This document shows positions 1 to 9,265 of a DNA stretch of 64,000 bases, one piece after another; the stretch's first letter is position 1; every line of letters begins with the position of its first letter. Location: NCBI GenBank assembly GCA_041287865.1, contig JBGGMV010000082.1:53797-117796 (forward strand), in the 5' to 3' direction. The stretch comes from JAPWJZ01 sp041287865 (GTDB taxonomy: Bacteria > Pseudomonadota > Alphaproteobacteria > Micavibrionales > UBA2020). A model generated the notes under the pieces. It was not told the origin of the DNA, did not search any database, and worked only from the letters and a program-made list of their open reading frames with translations. The position numbers were made by a program, and so were the translations under genes.

Positions 1-3000
1 AAGGCCTTTGCCGGCGGTTTTGCCGACACGGGCGATTACAGCCTAGGCATGGGCGCGGTGAATGCCGCGCTTGAAACCGGCGATATCGCGCAGGCGAAAA
101 AACTGGCGCCGCTCGTCTCCCTCGCGGCGCAGAACATCGGCGCGGACCAGTCGAAATCCTTCTGGCCCGCCGTGGTGGCCGCGCAGGCTGCCGCCGTCAA
201 CGGCGATCCGGCGGCGATGCAGCAAACCCTGCTGCATCTGGAAGACGTGCTGCAGGCCAAAAACCCCAACAAAACGCCCATCGTCAGCACCGACGACAAG
301 ATGGAGGCGCTGGGCCGCATTTCGCGCATCATCAACGCGCAACCCGACAAACCCGAGGTCAAGGCGCTGTTGCAGCCCGTGGCCGAACGTCTTGAAATGG
401 CGCTGGGCCACAAGGCGCACGAACGCCTGACGTATAAAAAACCCGTCAATACGGACACGATCTTTGCCGAGCGCGGTTACCATTCGCGCCAGGGCCTCAC
501 CGCCGAAGGCTTCGAGATCAGGGGCAACGTGCGCGTCGGCAGCATGCTGCCCGATTCCATCACCACGAAGAACGACAAGGCGCAGTTCCTTGAAGTCACC
601 GAAACGCCGCTCAAAAAATTCATCGATGCCGGCCTGTTTCAGCAGGGCGACCTGCCGGCGGGGGTGAATACATCGGGGTCGCTCTCCGCTATCGCCGATC
701 TTGAAACGCGCATCAAGGCCACGCAGGCCGTGGTGCGCGGCATTTTCGACGTTGACGAACGCAATCTTGAAAACCTCCATGGACTCGACCATCGCATCTA
801 TGACTCGGTCGTGCGCCTGAGGCTCGAGCATTCGGGCGCGACGGCAGGACGGATTATCGCCACCGACGACGAACGCGCGGCCTATGCGTCGATAAAGTCC
901 GACCAGGCGCTGTACGACGCCGCCAAGGCCGGCACGCTGTCGCCGACGCAGGTGGACAAACTTTCAAAAATGCCCGCCATCGACCAGCGCATCATGGAAC
1001 TGGGCATCACGGGCGCGGCGAAGGAAGTGATCGGCAATGTGGAACTGTTCCGCACCTCCGACACGCGCACCAATATCGCCGTCACGTCCGAGCAGAGCAT
1101 CGGCGACTGCCGCCATGTCGCCGCCGCGACCGAGGCGCTGGTCGCAGCCGTGCAGCAGAACCGCACCACAGAGCATATCCAGCAGGCCGCCATGAGCCTG
1201 TCGCAGGGCGACGAGGCCGGCTACCGCCGCTTCATGCAGCGCGCCGACGCCGAAATCAACAGCTATGAAATGCGCGTCTACGACCAGTCGGTCAAGGCGG
1301 CGGTCGAGGTGAAAAAGACATACGAACCGGTGCTGACCGCCGACGGCAAATTCGTGGCCGCCGCCACCGAAACGCCCCAGCTGATCGAGTACCATATGCA
1401 CAACGTGCTGCGCACCGGCGAAGGCGCCGCGCGGAAATTCATCGTCGCCGATTCATTCTACCAGAAAGGCCCCTACCGCATGGGCTGGGTGGAAAACAGC
1501 GACGCGAAGGTCGTGCCCGGCGAAGAAGGCATGAACATGCTGCAATTGCAGGGCGGCGAAATCGAAGCCGTCGTCTGCGAACGCCGCGCCGACGGCACGC
1601 TTGAAATGAAAGGCGACCATCCCGTCCCCAAGCTGGGCGCAGATGGCAAGCCGGTGACGGTAAAACGCCCGCTGGTGCTGGAATCGACCAAGTACTCCAG
1701 CCCCGGGGAGCGCCTCCACGCCAGCACGCCGCAGCCCTCCCCGATGCTGGGCGGATCTCCTCTCGGCGATACGGGCATGACACTGGCGCAATCGCTGCAG
1801 AACCCCGACCGCCCGGCATCCTACGCACGGCTGGCGAAATTCGTCGTCGATAACCACCAAAGCGGCAAGATCAACACGCCCGAGCTGCCCGCAACCGACC
1901 TTCCCGCCGCGCAGCTGCGCGTCGCCGATATCAACAGCCCCGCGAAAATCAACTCCATCCCGATGGCCGAAATCGCACCTACGCAAAAACCTGTCGTGCT
2001 GGATTACGAAAGCGTCATGGCCTCCGCCATGCCCGAAGAATCACGCTATGCGCCGAAAACCGCGCGCGCCAAATCGAACTTCAGCGGCCCCGGCGCCGGC
2101 AGCGTGATCATGGGCCTTGGCTCCGCCCTGCAGGCGGCGGGCCAGCTGGCGGGGCCGGAGCAGATGACGTCGGGCCAGAAAGTCATGCTGGTCACGCAGA
2201 CCACGGCGGGCCTTGTGCAGACGGGTCTTGAATTCGTCGGTCCCTCGATGACGAATGTCTCGGGCGGCTACAAGAATTTCACCGGCATCGGCAATAACAT
2301 CAAGGGCACGACAACGGGATTGGGCCGCGTGGGCGGCGGGCTGGGCGCGCTTGGCGGCGGCTTCGGCATGTATTCCTCGGCCGTCGGTTTCCATGATGCG
2401 ATCAAGGACGGCAATACGACAGGCGCGGTCCTGAGCGGCGGCAATTTCGTCGCCAGCTCGGCCTTCGCCGTCGCCGGCGTGGCGCAGGTGCTGGGCAGGG
2501 CCTCGCTGGCTACCAATTCGACCGGCGTGGGCGTCTGCATCGGCGTGCCGCTGCAGGTGATCGGCCTTGGCTTCCAGATTTACGATATCAAGCAGCAGTC
2601 GGATTATATGGAGGCGCTGATGAATTCGCGCCTTGCCGACGAAACGCAGCAGAGCCGCGGCGGATTCCAGCATATCAACGGCTATATCCCGGGCATTCCG
2701 CTGAAGCCCGAATTCGCCGATTACAAGGGCCTGCTCAGCCTGCAGATCGAATTGCGCGCGCAAAAAACCACCTATGACAACGGCAAGCCCGTCAGTCTCG
2801 AGGCTCTGGCGAACAACCCGTCCGAACTGAAACGCATCGCAGCCTTCGCCGGCGACCAGTACGATACGGGCGTGAAGAACCGCCAGTGGGGGCTCGATGA
2901 AATGGCGAGCTGGCGGCATTCATCCACCCTCGGCCAGTTTTCGGATTATCTCCGCCGCGAGCTGCGCGGCATCGACGATCAGGCGATCATCGAAAGAACG

Positions 3001-4368
3001 CTTCAGGATGCCGAACGCCGGATCTCGATGGGCACGGCAGGGCGCGGCGCACTGCAGGATCTCGACGCGGGCGGGCCCAGCGCCGACAAATCAAAAACAA
3101 TCGGCTACAACTGGCGCCTGCAGGAATACCGCTCGAAACTCGCACCCGTTGAAAAGCAATATCCCGATCAGGTCGCGCAGCTGGAACGCCTGCGCGGAAT
3201 TTATGCCGGCATCCAGATGAATCGCGGCAGCGCTGAAGGCATCAAGAGATATTCGGATGCACAGGCCCGCGAAAACGTGATCGCCGAGCGCGCGAAGGTG
3301 GAAGCGATGGAGCCTACGCAGCAGGAAGCCTATTTCCAGCGCAACAAGGAATTTCTGGAGAAGGCAAGCATCGACGGCAGCCGCCCCGACCTCGCCTATG
3401 TCGCGCTCAGCGCCAGCCGCGAGCAGTACGAAGCCAAGGCCCTGCATTTCGCGCCCGCTGTCTTTGCCGAAAAGGCGCAGGCGGCGATCGAACAGAATAG
3501 ACACACGCTCGACACCGTCGCGCATCAGGGCGCTGCGCTTGCCGCCCGTGCCGAGGCGCTGGCGAAAGCCCTGCCCGATACGAAGCCTTCCGACATGCCG
3601 GTGATCGATGACAAGTGCCAGCCGGTGATGAAGGACGGCCAGCCGCTGACCTTCCGCGCCATGCAGGATGCGCTGGCGGCGCAGGTGAAGGAAGCACAGG
3701 CCAAGGCTGGCGAAATGGAAAAAGGCGCGAATGACCCCGACGCCAAGGCGCGCCTTGCGCTGCAACAGGTCAACGTGCAGACCCTGCAGATGCAGATCGC
3801 CAATAACGAAAACCAGAACCTCGCCTTCCGCCTGCAGGCCTATGACCGCGACGTCGCGCTGCGTCAGGCCGAAAATACCGCGTTGCGGCAGGGCATGGCG
3901 GCACAGGGGCTTGATAAAGTCGCGGTGACGCCCGATGCCGCGATGACGGCGGCGGACAAATCCTATATCGACAGCCAGCAGGCTGCGCTGAAAGGCGGCC
4001 GCATGTTTACCGAGGCCGAAGCCGGCTTCAACCGCAAATTCGGCGATGCGCAGCAGCAGGCCGCGCTGCTGCAATCGGGAGACCCGGCCTATGTCGCCGA
4101 GCTGGAGGCGCTGCAGGCCATGCAGTTCAATATCAGCCTCGCGCAGATCGGGAGCCTCCAGGCCGAAAACGCCTACCTGAAAAACTATCAGACGCTGGCG
4201 CAGACCGAACGCACCGCGCAGCTCCGCGCTGAAACCTCGAAATTCGCATTGCCGCTTGCGGCGGATGACAAAGCCCCCCGCGCAGACGAGCCTACCGCGC
4301 CCGCCGATGCTGAAAAGAAACCAGAGCCCCAGCCAACGGAACGCAAAAAAGCGATCCCGGGGCTATAA
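1..4368 (+). CDS. Very large effector-like protein of unknown family (5' end outside window)
   Basis: The frame is open from the first base to a TAA at 4366-4368, so the 5' end lies upstream; the ATG at 49 is only the first in-frame Met. At least 1,455 residues are visible. I do not recognise a family. Around nt 1090-1120 there is a GDC motif (Cys codon 1108-1110), followed by two His codons (1393, 1399) and an ADS motif (Asp codon 1450). That order and spacing resemble a Cys-His-Asp papain-like or calpain-like core, which is inference only. Nt 2080-2610 encode a Gly/Ala-rich hydrophobic stretch with several membrane-like segments, reminiscent of translocation regions of large toxins. From about 2,900 to 4,250 the protein is Gln/Ala/Glu-rich, probably helical or coiled coil, and the C-terminus is Pro/Lys-rich. 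It could be an exported effector or toxin, or a large cell-envelope protein. Confidence 0.75.
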   Translation, partial: KAFAGGFADTGDYSLGMGAVNAALETGDIAQAKKLAPLVSLAAQNIGADQSKSFWPAVVAAQAAAVNGDPAAMQQTLLHLEDVLQAKNPNKTPIVSTDDKMEALGRISRIINAQPDKPEVKALLQPVAERLEMALGHKAHERLTYKKPVNTDTIFAERGYHSRQGLTAEGFEIRGNVRVGSMLPDSITTKNDKAQFLEVTETPLKKFIDAGLFQQGDLPAGVNTSGSLSAIADLETRIKATQAVVRGIFDVDERNLENLHGLDHRIYDSVVRLRLEHSGATAGRIIATDDERAAYASIKSDQALYDAAKAGTLSPTQVDKLSKMPAIDQRIMELGITGAAKEVIGNVELFRTSDTRTNIAVTSEQSIGDCRHVAAATEALVAAVQQNRTTEHIQQAAMSLSQGDEAGYRRFMQRADAEINSYEMRVYDQSVKAAVEVKKTYEPVLTADGKFVAAATETPQLIEYHMHNVLRTGEGAARKFIVADSFYQKGPYRMGWVENSDAKVVPGEEGMNMLQLQGGEIEAVVCERRADGTLEMKGDHPVPKLGADGKPVTVKRPLVLESTKYSSPGERLHASTPQPSPMLGGSPLGDTGMTLAQSLQNPDRPASYARLAKFVVDNHQSGKINTPELPATDLPAAQLRVADINSPAKINSIPMAEIAPTQKPVVLDYESVMASAMPEESRYAPKTARAKSNFSGPGAGSVIMGLGSALQAAGQLAGPEQMTSGQKVMLVTQTTAGLVQTGLEFVGPSMTNVSGGYKNFTGIGNNIKGTTTGLGRVGGGLGALGGGFGMYSSAVGFHDAIKDGNTTGAVLSGGNFVASSAFAVAGVAQVLGRASLATNSTGVGVCIGVPLQVIGLGFQIYDIKQQSDYMEALMNSRLADETQQSRGGFQHINGYIPGIPLKPEFADYKGLLSLQIELRAQKTTYDNGKPVSLEALANNPSELKRIAAFAGDQYDTGVKNRQWGLDEMASWRHSSTLGQFSDYLRRELRGIDDQAIIERTLQDAERRISMGTAGRGALQDLDAGGPSADKSKTIGYNWRLQEYRSKLAPVEKQYPDQVAQLERLRGIYAGIQMNRGSAEGIKRYSDAQARENVIAERAKVEAMEPTQQEAYFQRNKEFLEKASIDGSRPDLAYVALSASREQYEAKALHFAPAVFAEKAQAAIEQNRHTLDTVAHQGAALAARAEALAKALPDTKPSDMPVIDDKCQPVMKDGQPLTFRAMQDALAAQVKEAQAKAGEMEKGANDPDAKARLALQQVNVQTLQMQIANNENQNLAFRLQAYDRDVALRQAENTALRQGMAAQGLDKVAVTPDAAMTAADKSYIDSQQAALKGGRMFTEAEAGFNRKFGDAQQQAALLQSGDPAYVAELEALQAMQFNISLAQIGSLQAENAYLKNYQTLAQTERTAQLRAETSKFALPLAADDKAPRADEPTAPADAEKKPEPQPTERKKAIPGL

Positions 4369-4401
4369 GCCCCTGCCGCTACCTGTGATGTCTGGAAAAA
4401 A

Positions 4402-4478
4402 TGGCGCGCCCGAAGAGATTCGAACTCCTAACCTTCTGATCCGTAGTCAGATGCTCTATCCAGTTGAGCTACGGGCGC
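4402..4478 (-). tRNA. tRNA-Arg, anticodon ACG, CCA encoded
   Basis: The reverse strand folds as a 77-nt cloverleaf. The acceptor arms GCGCCCG and CGGGCGC pair perfectly, the T-loop carries GTTCGAATC, and the anticodon stem TCTGA/TCAGA closes the loop CTACGGA, giving anticodon ACG. The 3' CCA is genomically encoded (4402-4404). In bacteria this tRNA is the substrate of TadA, which converts A34 to inosine; a tadA gene lies at 10025. The remaining intergenic bases from 4369 to 4768 hold no other gene that I can support. Confidence 0.97.
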
Positions 4479-4768
4479 AATCCTTATCGCGGCGATATTT
4501 GCCGGATTATGGGTTTCTATAGGATTCTCCCCGTGACCGCAAGTTTAATTTACCCCCGCCCCGCGGAAGCTTTTCTGAAAAAGCGTTAGATTACAGGAAC
4601 CTGCGGGTGATATTACGCAAAAAACATATTTGCCACCCGTCCTTTTTAAAATACGGTGCAGTGCGGAATCAATATTGCAACCCCTTGGATTTATGGTCTA
4701 AAAAGAACAATGATTCCGACAGCCAACAGGGCCAGCCGGTCATGTTTATAGAATTACGAGGTAAAGCC

Positions 4769-5971
4769 TTGCTGAAAAACAATTTTCGCAACAGCGTCGC
4801 CGCGCTTAGCCTGTGCGCCGCTCTGGCCGTAACAGCCTGCGCTCCCGGTGACAACTGGGCCGTCGATGGCCGCCAGTATAGTTCAACGGAAGCCACCGCC
4901 CGCCGCGCCGACAGCCGCGCGCTCCCGACGCTGGTCACCACCAACGAGCCCGCGCCCGACATCATCTACCGCCGCGGTTCGCGCGATACCGTGCTGGCCA
5001 ATGGCGAGACCGCGGACTCGGTCAGGAAGCCCCGTTATTACACCTCGAACGTCGAAACGCTGGTTACCCGCAAGGTCAACGAGCTGAACCGCGACCTCTT
5101 CTCCCTGCAGCGCACCACCGGCACCTACCAGGAACGCCTGCAATCGCTCCAGGCGAAAAGCGACACCGACGCCGCGCAATACTATGAACTGGTCGCCGCG
5201 ATCAACACCGAGCTGCAATCCGGCACCACCCCCGGCAACCCGATCCTGATCGAACGCTGGAACCTCGCGCAGAACAAGCTGCAGAACCTGTCGGATACCG
5301 CAGGTTACCTGAACGGCCTTGCCGCAGACCTGTCGAACGAAGCCTCCAAGGCCGCTTACCTGCAGGAAACGGTGCGTTCCACCTACGGCCTGTCGGGCGC
5401 CGTGAAGCAGGACCATGAACAGCTGCGCCAGCTGGAAGACCATGTGAACCAGGAAATCGTCAACCTGAACCGCCTGCTGACCTCGACCAACGACGAGATC
5501 TCGCGCCGCTCGGCTTATCTCCGTACCGAGCACCTGAACATGCAGACGCTCTCGCTCGCCATCTCGAACGGCGAACTGTATGGCCAGAACATCTCGAACA
5601 CCCTGTTCAAGAGCGCAGCCGACGGCGGCCGCGCCCTCTCCCCGATGCCCTCGCCTGCGGCTTCCACCAGCCGCCGCCCGCTGGTCATCATCCGCTTCGA
5701 CCGCGCCAATGTGAACTACGAGGAAGCGCTCTATTCCGCCGTGAGCCAGGCGCTCGACAAATACCCGACCGCGCGCTTTGACCTCGTGGCCGTCAGCCCC
5801 TCGAAAGGCAACCCTGCCGAACTCGCGCTGGCTTCATCCGAAGCCCGTAAGAACGGCGAGGCTGTGTTCCGCTCGCTGACGCAGATGGGCCTGCCCGCAG
5901 GCCGCGTGCAGCTGAATTCGGCCAACAGCACGGAAGCCCGCAACAGCGAAGTGCATATCTTTATCCAGTAA
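4769..5971 (+). CDS. Outer-membrane lipoprotein with coiled coil and degenerate OmpA-like C-terminus
   Basis: I place the start at TTG 4769 because GAGG at 4758-4761 sits 7 nt upstream and translation then begins directly with a lipoprotein signal (basic n-region, hydrophobic core, VTAC box); upstream in-frame ATGs at 4607 and 4742 would add a poor leader. The product has 400 residues. The middle is rich in Leu/Glu/Asn and looks like a long coiled coil. The last 100 residues follow the OmpA-like pattern (an ELALASSEARKNGEAV helix and a final VHIFI strand), but the Asp and Arg that bind diaminopimelate in canonical OmpA domains are not evident. By analogy it is an outer-membrane lipoprotein near peptidoglycan. 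A strong terminator follows. Confidence 0.75.
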   Translation: MLKNNFRNSVAALSLCAALAVTACAPGDNWAVDGRQYSSTEATARRADSRALPTLVTTNEPAPDIIYRRGSRDTVLANGETADSVRKPRYYTSNVETLVTRKVNELNRDLFSLQRTTGTYQERLQSLQAKSDTDAAQYYELVAAINTELQSGTTPGNPILIERWNLAQNKLQNLSDTAGYLNGLAADLSNEASKAAYLQETVRSTYGLSGAVKQDHEQLRQLEDHVNQEIVNLNRLLTSTNDEISRRSAYLRTEHLNMQTLSLAISNGELYGQNISNTLFKSAADGGRALSPMPSPAASTSRRPLVIIRFDRANVNYEEALYSAVSQALDKYPTARFDLVAVSPSKGNPAELALASSEARKNGEAVFRSLTQMGLPAGRVQLNSANSTEARNSEVHIFIQ

Positions 5972-5988
5972 GCTATTAGACTTTCAAA

Positions 5989-6021
5989 AACGGCCCCGCT
6001 GTCACAGGCGGGGCCGTTTTT
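5989..6021 (+). terminator. Rho-independent terminator
   Basis: Stem CGGCCCCGC (5991-5999) pairs perfectly with GCGGGGCCG (6008-6016) across an 8-nt loop and is followed by a T-run at 6017-6021. It ends the lipoprotein transcript and separates it from the antiporter gene. Confidence 0.92.
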
Positions 6022-6061
6022 CTTTATCTGGCTACCCCGCCTGTGGTAGACTGAAGCCGGT

Positions 6062-7300
6062 ATGGAAGCCGCACATATAGACACCCTGACATCGATCGCG
6101 CTTGTCACCACCGCCGCCCTGCTCTGCGGGTTGGTGCTGATCCGCCTGCGCCAGCCGGCCATCGTCGGCTATATCGTGGCGGGCGTGGTGCTGGGCCCCA
6201 CGGGGTTCAAGCTGGTGTCGAACACCGAAACGGTTCAGGTGCTGGCGGAGCTGGGCGTCATCATGCTGCTGTTCCTGATCGGCATGGAGCTGTCGCTCCG
6301 CAGTTTCAAATCGGTCTACAAGACCGCGCTGTCGGCAGCCGCGCTGCAAATCATCGCCGCGCTGGGCGTCTTTTACGGCATCGGCCATTTCATGGAATGG
6401 ACGCTGGAACGCGTGCTGGTCTTCGCCTTCGCAACCGCACTGTCGTCCACCGCCGTCGCCATCAAAATTCTGGAAGAAACCGACGAATTGCGCACGCCTG
6501 TCGGGCGCACCACCGTTTCCGTCCTTATCGCGCAGGATTTGGCCGTCATCCCCATGCTGCTGATCATCAGCGCCTTCGGCACCGGGCATGCGGCGGCGCA
6601 TATATCGAGCACTGAGACCACGCTGATGATTTTGCTGAAACTGGCGATCGCCATCGGCTTGCTGGTCATTATCAGCTGGTTCCTGTCGAAGCGCGACCGC
6701 ATCACCCTGCCGATGTCGGACTGGATCGTGTCGCGGCCCGAGATTATCCCGCTGGCATCCATGGCCTTCTGCTTTTCCTGGGCGACGCTGTCGGGCGTGA
6801 TCGGCCTCTCGACTGCTTACGGCGCCTTCCTTGCCGGCCTGATCATCGGCAATTCCAACGTGCGCGCCACGCTGCACAAGGCGTCGGAGCCGATACAGAC
6901 CATCCTGCTGATGGTCTTCTTCCTGTCCATCGGGCTGCTGATCGATTTGAAGTTTATCGCCGCCAACTGGCAGAACGTGCTGCTGGTTCTCTCAACCGTC
7001 ACGCTGTTGAAAACCACCGTCAACGTCGCCATCCTGCACTGGCTGGGCGAGCCCTGGGGCCGCGCGTTCCATAGCGGCGTGGTCATGGGCCAGATCGGGG
7101 AATTTTCCTTCATTCTTTGCGCCGTCGGTCTCACCGCCAAAGTGATTTCGGTCGACGATTACCGCTTGATGATTTCGGTGATCGCGCTTTCGCTGCTGAT
7201 CTCGCCCATGTGGCTGTCCATCGCACGCCGCCTGCACGATCTCGCGCTCAAAAAACTGGGCGCAGGCATCCTGACGCAGGCATCACCGGACGAATTCTAG
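6062..7300 (+). CDS. CPA2-family monovalent cation:proton antiporter, membrane domain only
   Basis: The 412 residues are almost entirely hydrophobic and form about 12 membrane segments. The pattern is that of the Na+/H+ exchanger (CPA2, KefB/KefC-like) transport domain: early LRQPAIVGYIVAGVVLGP, a LGVIMLLFLIGMEL helix, the AYGAFLAGLIIGNS segment and FFLSIGLLID near residue 290. Known members exchange K+ or Na+ for H+ in the inner membrane. The protein stops after the membrane domain; there is no C-terminal nucleotide-binding RCK/TrkA-N domain as in full KefB/C, so gating must differ or involve a partner. The 3' end overlaps the convergent gene at 7297 by 4 bp. The transported ion cannot be told from sequence. 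Confidence 0.88.
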   Translation: MEAAHIDTLTSIALVTTAALLCGLVLIRLRQPAIVGYIVAGVVLGPTGFKLVSNTETVQVLAELGVIMLLFLIGMELSLRSFKSVYKTALSAAALQIIAALGVFYGIGHFMEWTLERVLVFAFATALSSTAVAIKILEETDELRTPVGRTTVSVLIAQDLAVIPMLLIISAFGTGHAAAHISSTETTLMILLKLAIAIGLLVIISWFLSKRDRITLPMSDWIVSRPEIIPLASMAFCFSWATLSGVIGLSTAYGAFLAGLIIGNSNVRATLHKASEPIQTILLMVFFLSIGLLIDLKFIAANWQNVLLVLSTVTLLKTTVNVAILHWLGEPWGRAFHSGVVMGQIGEFSFILCAVGLTAKVISVDDYRLMISVIALSLLISPMWLSIARRLHDLALKKLGAGILTQASPDEF

Positions 7301-8007
7301 GGCTTCGGCGCTTTCACAACATGCGGGCTGTGCGGCGGGCTGACATTCACCAGCTCGGGCGAATCTTTAAATACCGTCACCTTGGCGCGACTGAACAAAA
7401 CTTTCTTACCATCCGGGCCATCCTTATGCGCCTCAAGAATATAATCCCCCGGCGGCACATCGCGGAAGATCGCGCCGCCGTCGTGCGAGGTGCTTTTGTG
7501 GCGCAGTTTTTTCAGGCCCGGCACGCGCGCCGCCGCAATGGGGCGCAGCCATTCGGTCTTGCCCAGCACCGTGCCGAGGTACATGGCGTCATTTCGTACG
7601 GTCTTGCCGTCTTTTGATTTCAGCGTCACGGTCACGCCTGCCTCGCCCTTGTCATTGTGCAGGGTATGGCCCGCAGCCGATACGGTGGTGACAAGATGAT
7701 GCGTGCCCGCCTTGGGCTTTCCGATCGCGACGCGCAGCGCCTTGTACAGCTTGGCGCCGGGCACCTGCAGGGTGATTTCCTTGTCATGGCCGGTCAGGCC
7801 GCTGTCAGGCACCTTCACGGTCGCGGTCTGCACGATTTTGTTGAAGACAAGACTCAGCTTGCGCCCCGCCTCCACCTCGATATGCGCATAGCCGGTTTTG
7901 TCGGTGCGCCATGTATCGCCGGTGGCAATATCGGTGACGTCGCCCTCGAGCGGTTTCGAGGTTTCGTAGTTTTTGGCGAAAATATCGACTTTGACCTTTT
8001 TGGTCAC
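7297..8007 (-). CDS. Protein with carboxypeptidase-regulatory-like beta-sandwich domains
   Basis: This 236-residue protein starts at a GTG that overlaps the stop of the upstream dehydrogenase (GTGA, 8004-8007), so the two are translationally coupled. I see no signal peptide. The N-terminal part (about residues 5-75) and the C-terminal part (about 110-225) each show the alternating beta pattern of carboxypeptidase-regulatory or transthyretin-like folds, with typical phrases such as TDKTGYAHIEVEAG and FRDVPPGDYILEAHK. Such domains usually present binding surfaces rather than catalyse. Why it is coupled to an amino-acid dehydrogenase is not clear. Function unknown. Confidence 0.6.
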   Translation of the reverse strand: MTKKVKVDIFAKNYETSKPLEGDVTDIATGDTWRTDKTGYAHIEVEAGRKLSLVFNKIVQTATVKVPDSGLTGHDKEITLQVPGAKLYKALRVAIGKPKAGTHHLVTTVSAAGHTLHNDKGEAGVTVTLKSKDGKTVRNDAMYLGTVLGKTEWLRPIAAARVPGLKKLRHKSTSHDGGAIFRDVPPGDYILEAHKDGPDGKKVLFSRAKVTVFKDSPELVNVSPPHSPHVVKAPKP

Positions 8008-9209
8008 TTCACGCCTTCGAAGATATTCTTGTAAGCCATATAGCGCCCCGCCGTGACGGTATCGACGCCGTTATCCTTCACCAGCTTCATCAGCGTCTGG
8101 ATATTCTTGGTGATGCGGGCGATGGTGATTTCCTTGGCTTCGATCACCTTGGCGCGGGTCTTGGCGTTTTCTTCGGGCGTGACTTTTGACGTCAGTTCGA
8201 CATAGGCCGCGATAATGCCGCCCGGGTTGGCGATAAAATCGGGGATGACCGTCACGCCCTTGCGATGCAGCGTCGCGCGCGCGCCGTCGGTCGAGGGGCC
8301 GTTCGCACCCTCCACAACGCGCTTCGCCTTGATTTTCTCGACATTGTCCTCGCGGATGACATTCTGCACCGCGCAGGGGAACAATACGTCCACGTCTTCG
8401 TAAAGCACATCGGAGGCATCCGTCGGCGTGATGCCCGTGTCGGCCAGCAGTTTTTTGGCCTTGTCGGTGTTCATGGTGGCCAGCGCCTCCAGCAATTCAG
8501 GCTTTGGCGCGTCGGTGAAGTGATACGTGCCGCCGAATTTCGGGTCGGAGAGGGATTTCAGCACCGCACCCTTTTCGCCGAAATATCTAATCACAGCCGC
8601 ACCCATCGCGCCCGCGCCCTGCACGGCATAGGTCGCGCCGATGACGGGTTTGTTTTCAACGCCCAGCAGCGCAATCGCCGCAACGGCGACGCCCAGACCG
8701 GCGATGCCTTCCTTGTCGTAGTCGGTGCCGCCCATTTCGACCGGCTTGCCGGTAAAGCTGCGGGTCGATTTCAGTTCATCGCAGATCCATTTCGGATGGA
8801 TGGGGCGCGCGCCGATATCAAAGCCGAAGCCGCCGTATTTGCCGCCGTTTTCATGCAGATGCGGTTTCATCAGCTGCGCAAACTTGCGGTATGTTTTTTC
8901 AAAATCGGGCGCATCGGGATTGGCTTTCAGCCCCGATTTGGCACCACCCAGCGGCAGGCCCGCCGCCGCGTTTTTTAGCGCCATGGTGCGCGCGAGCATT
9001 TTAACTTCGTCGAGCGAGACATTGGGCGTAATGCGCGTGCCACCCTTGCCTGACAATGCCAGCGGGCCGCCTGCGGAAATGCCGGTGTTCCAGACGACCA
9101 GATAGCCTTCGACGCCATCGCCGGAGAGCGTGGTTTCAACTTCCGGCTTCAATGCCTGGAATTTTTTCTCGAGCTCGGCGAATTCCTGTGCGAATGCAGT
9201 CGCGGCCAT
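8004..9209 (-). CDS. Glu/Leu/Phe/Val-type amino-acid dehydrogenase
   Basis: The 401-residue product carries the family signature LPLGGAKSGLKANP (around residue 80), which contains the substrate-binding and catalytic lysines, and a C-terminal Rossmann fold for NAD(P) with a glycine-rich segment (VQGAGAMGAA). The family catalyses reversible oxidative deamination of an amino acid to a 2-oxo acid plus ammonia in the cytoplasm; glutamate is the commonest substrate but leucine, valine or phenylalanine cannot be excluded. The start is certain: CAGGAG lies a few bases upstream of ATG 9209. The next gene overlaps by four bases. Confidence 0.88.
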   Translation of the reverse strand: MAATAFAQEFAELEKKFQALKPEVETTLSGDGVEGYLVVWNTGISAGGPLALSGKGGTRITPNVSLDEVKMLARTMALKNAAAGLPLGGAKSGLKANPDAPDFEKTYRKFAQLMKPHLHENGGKYGGFGFDIGARPIHPKWICDELKSTRSFTGKPVEMGGTDYDKEGIAGLGVAVAAIALLGVENKPVIGATYAVQGAGAMGAAVIRYFGEKGAVLKSLSDPKFGGTYHFTDAPKPELLEALATMNTDKAKKLLADTGITPTDASDVLYEDVDVLFPCAVQNVIREDNVEKIKAKRVVEGANGPSTDGARATLHRKGVTVIPDFIANPGGIIAAYVELTSKVTPEENAKTRAKVIEAKEITIARITKNIQTLMKLVKDNGVDTVTAGRYMAYKNIFEGVK

Positions 9210-9265
9210 GGTTTTTCTCCTGTTGAAAAATGATGGCCGATTTTAGGCTTTGGCTGCGGAAATGA

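Noticed and set aside
4350..4376. GGGGC-TATA-AGCCCC hairpin at the end of the giant gene as a terminator
   Set aside because: Short stem with no T-run; it includes the stop codon and is too weak to call.
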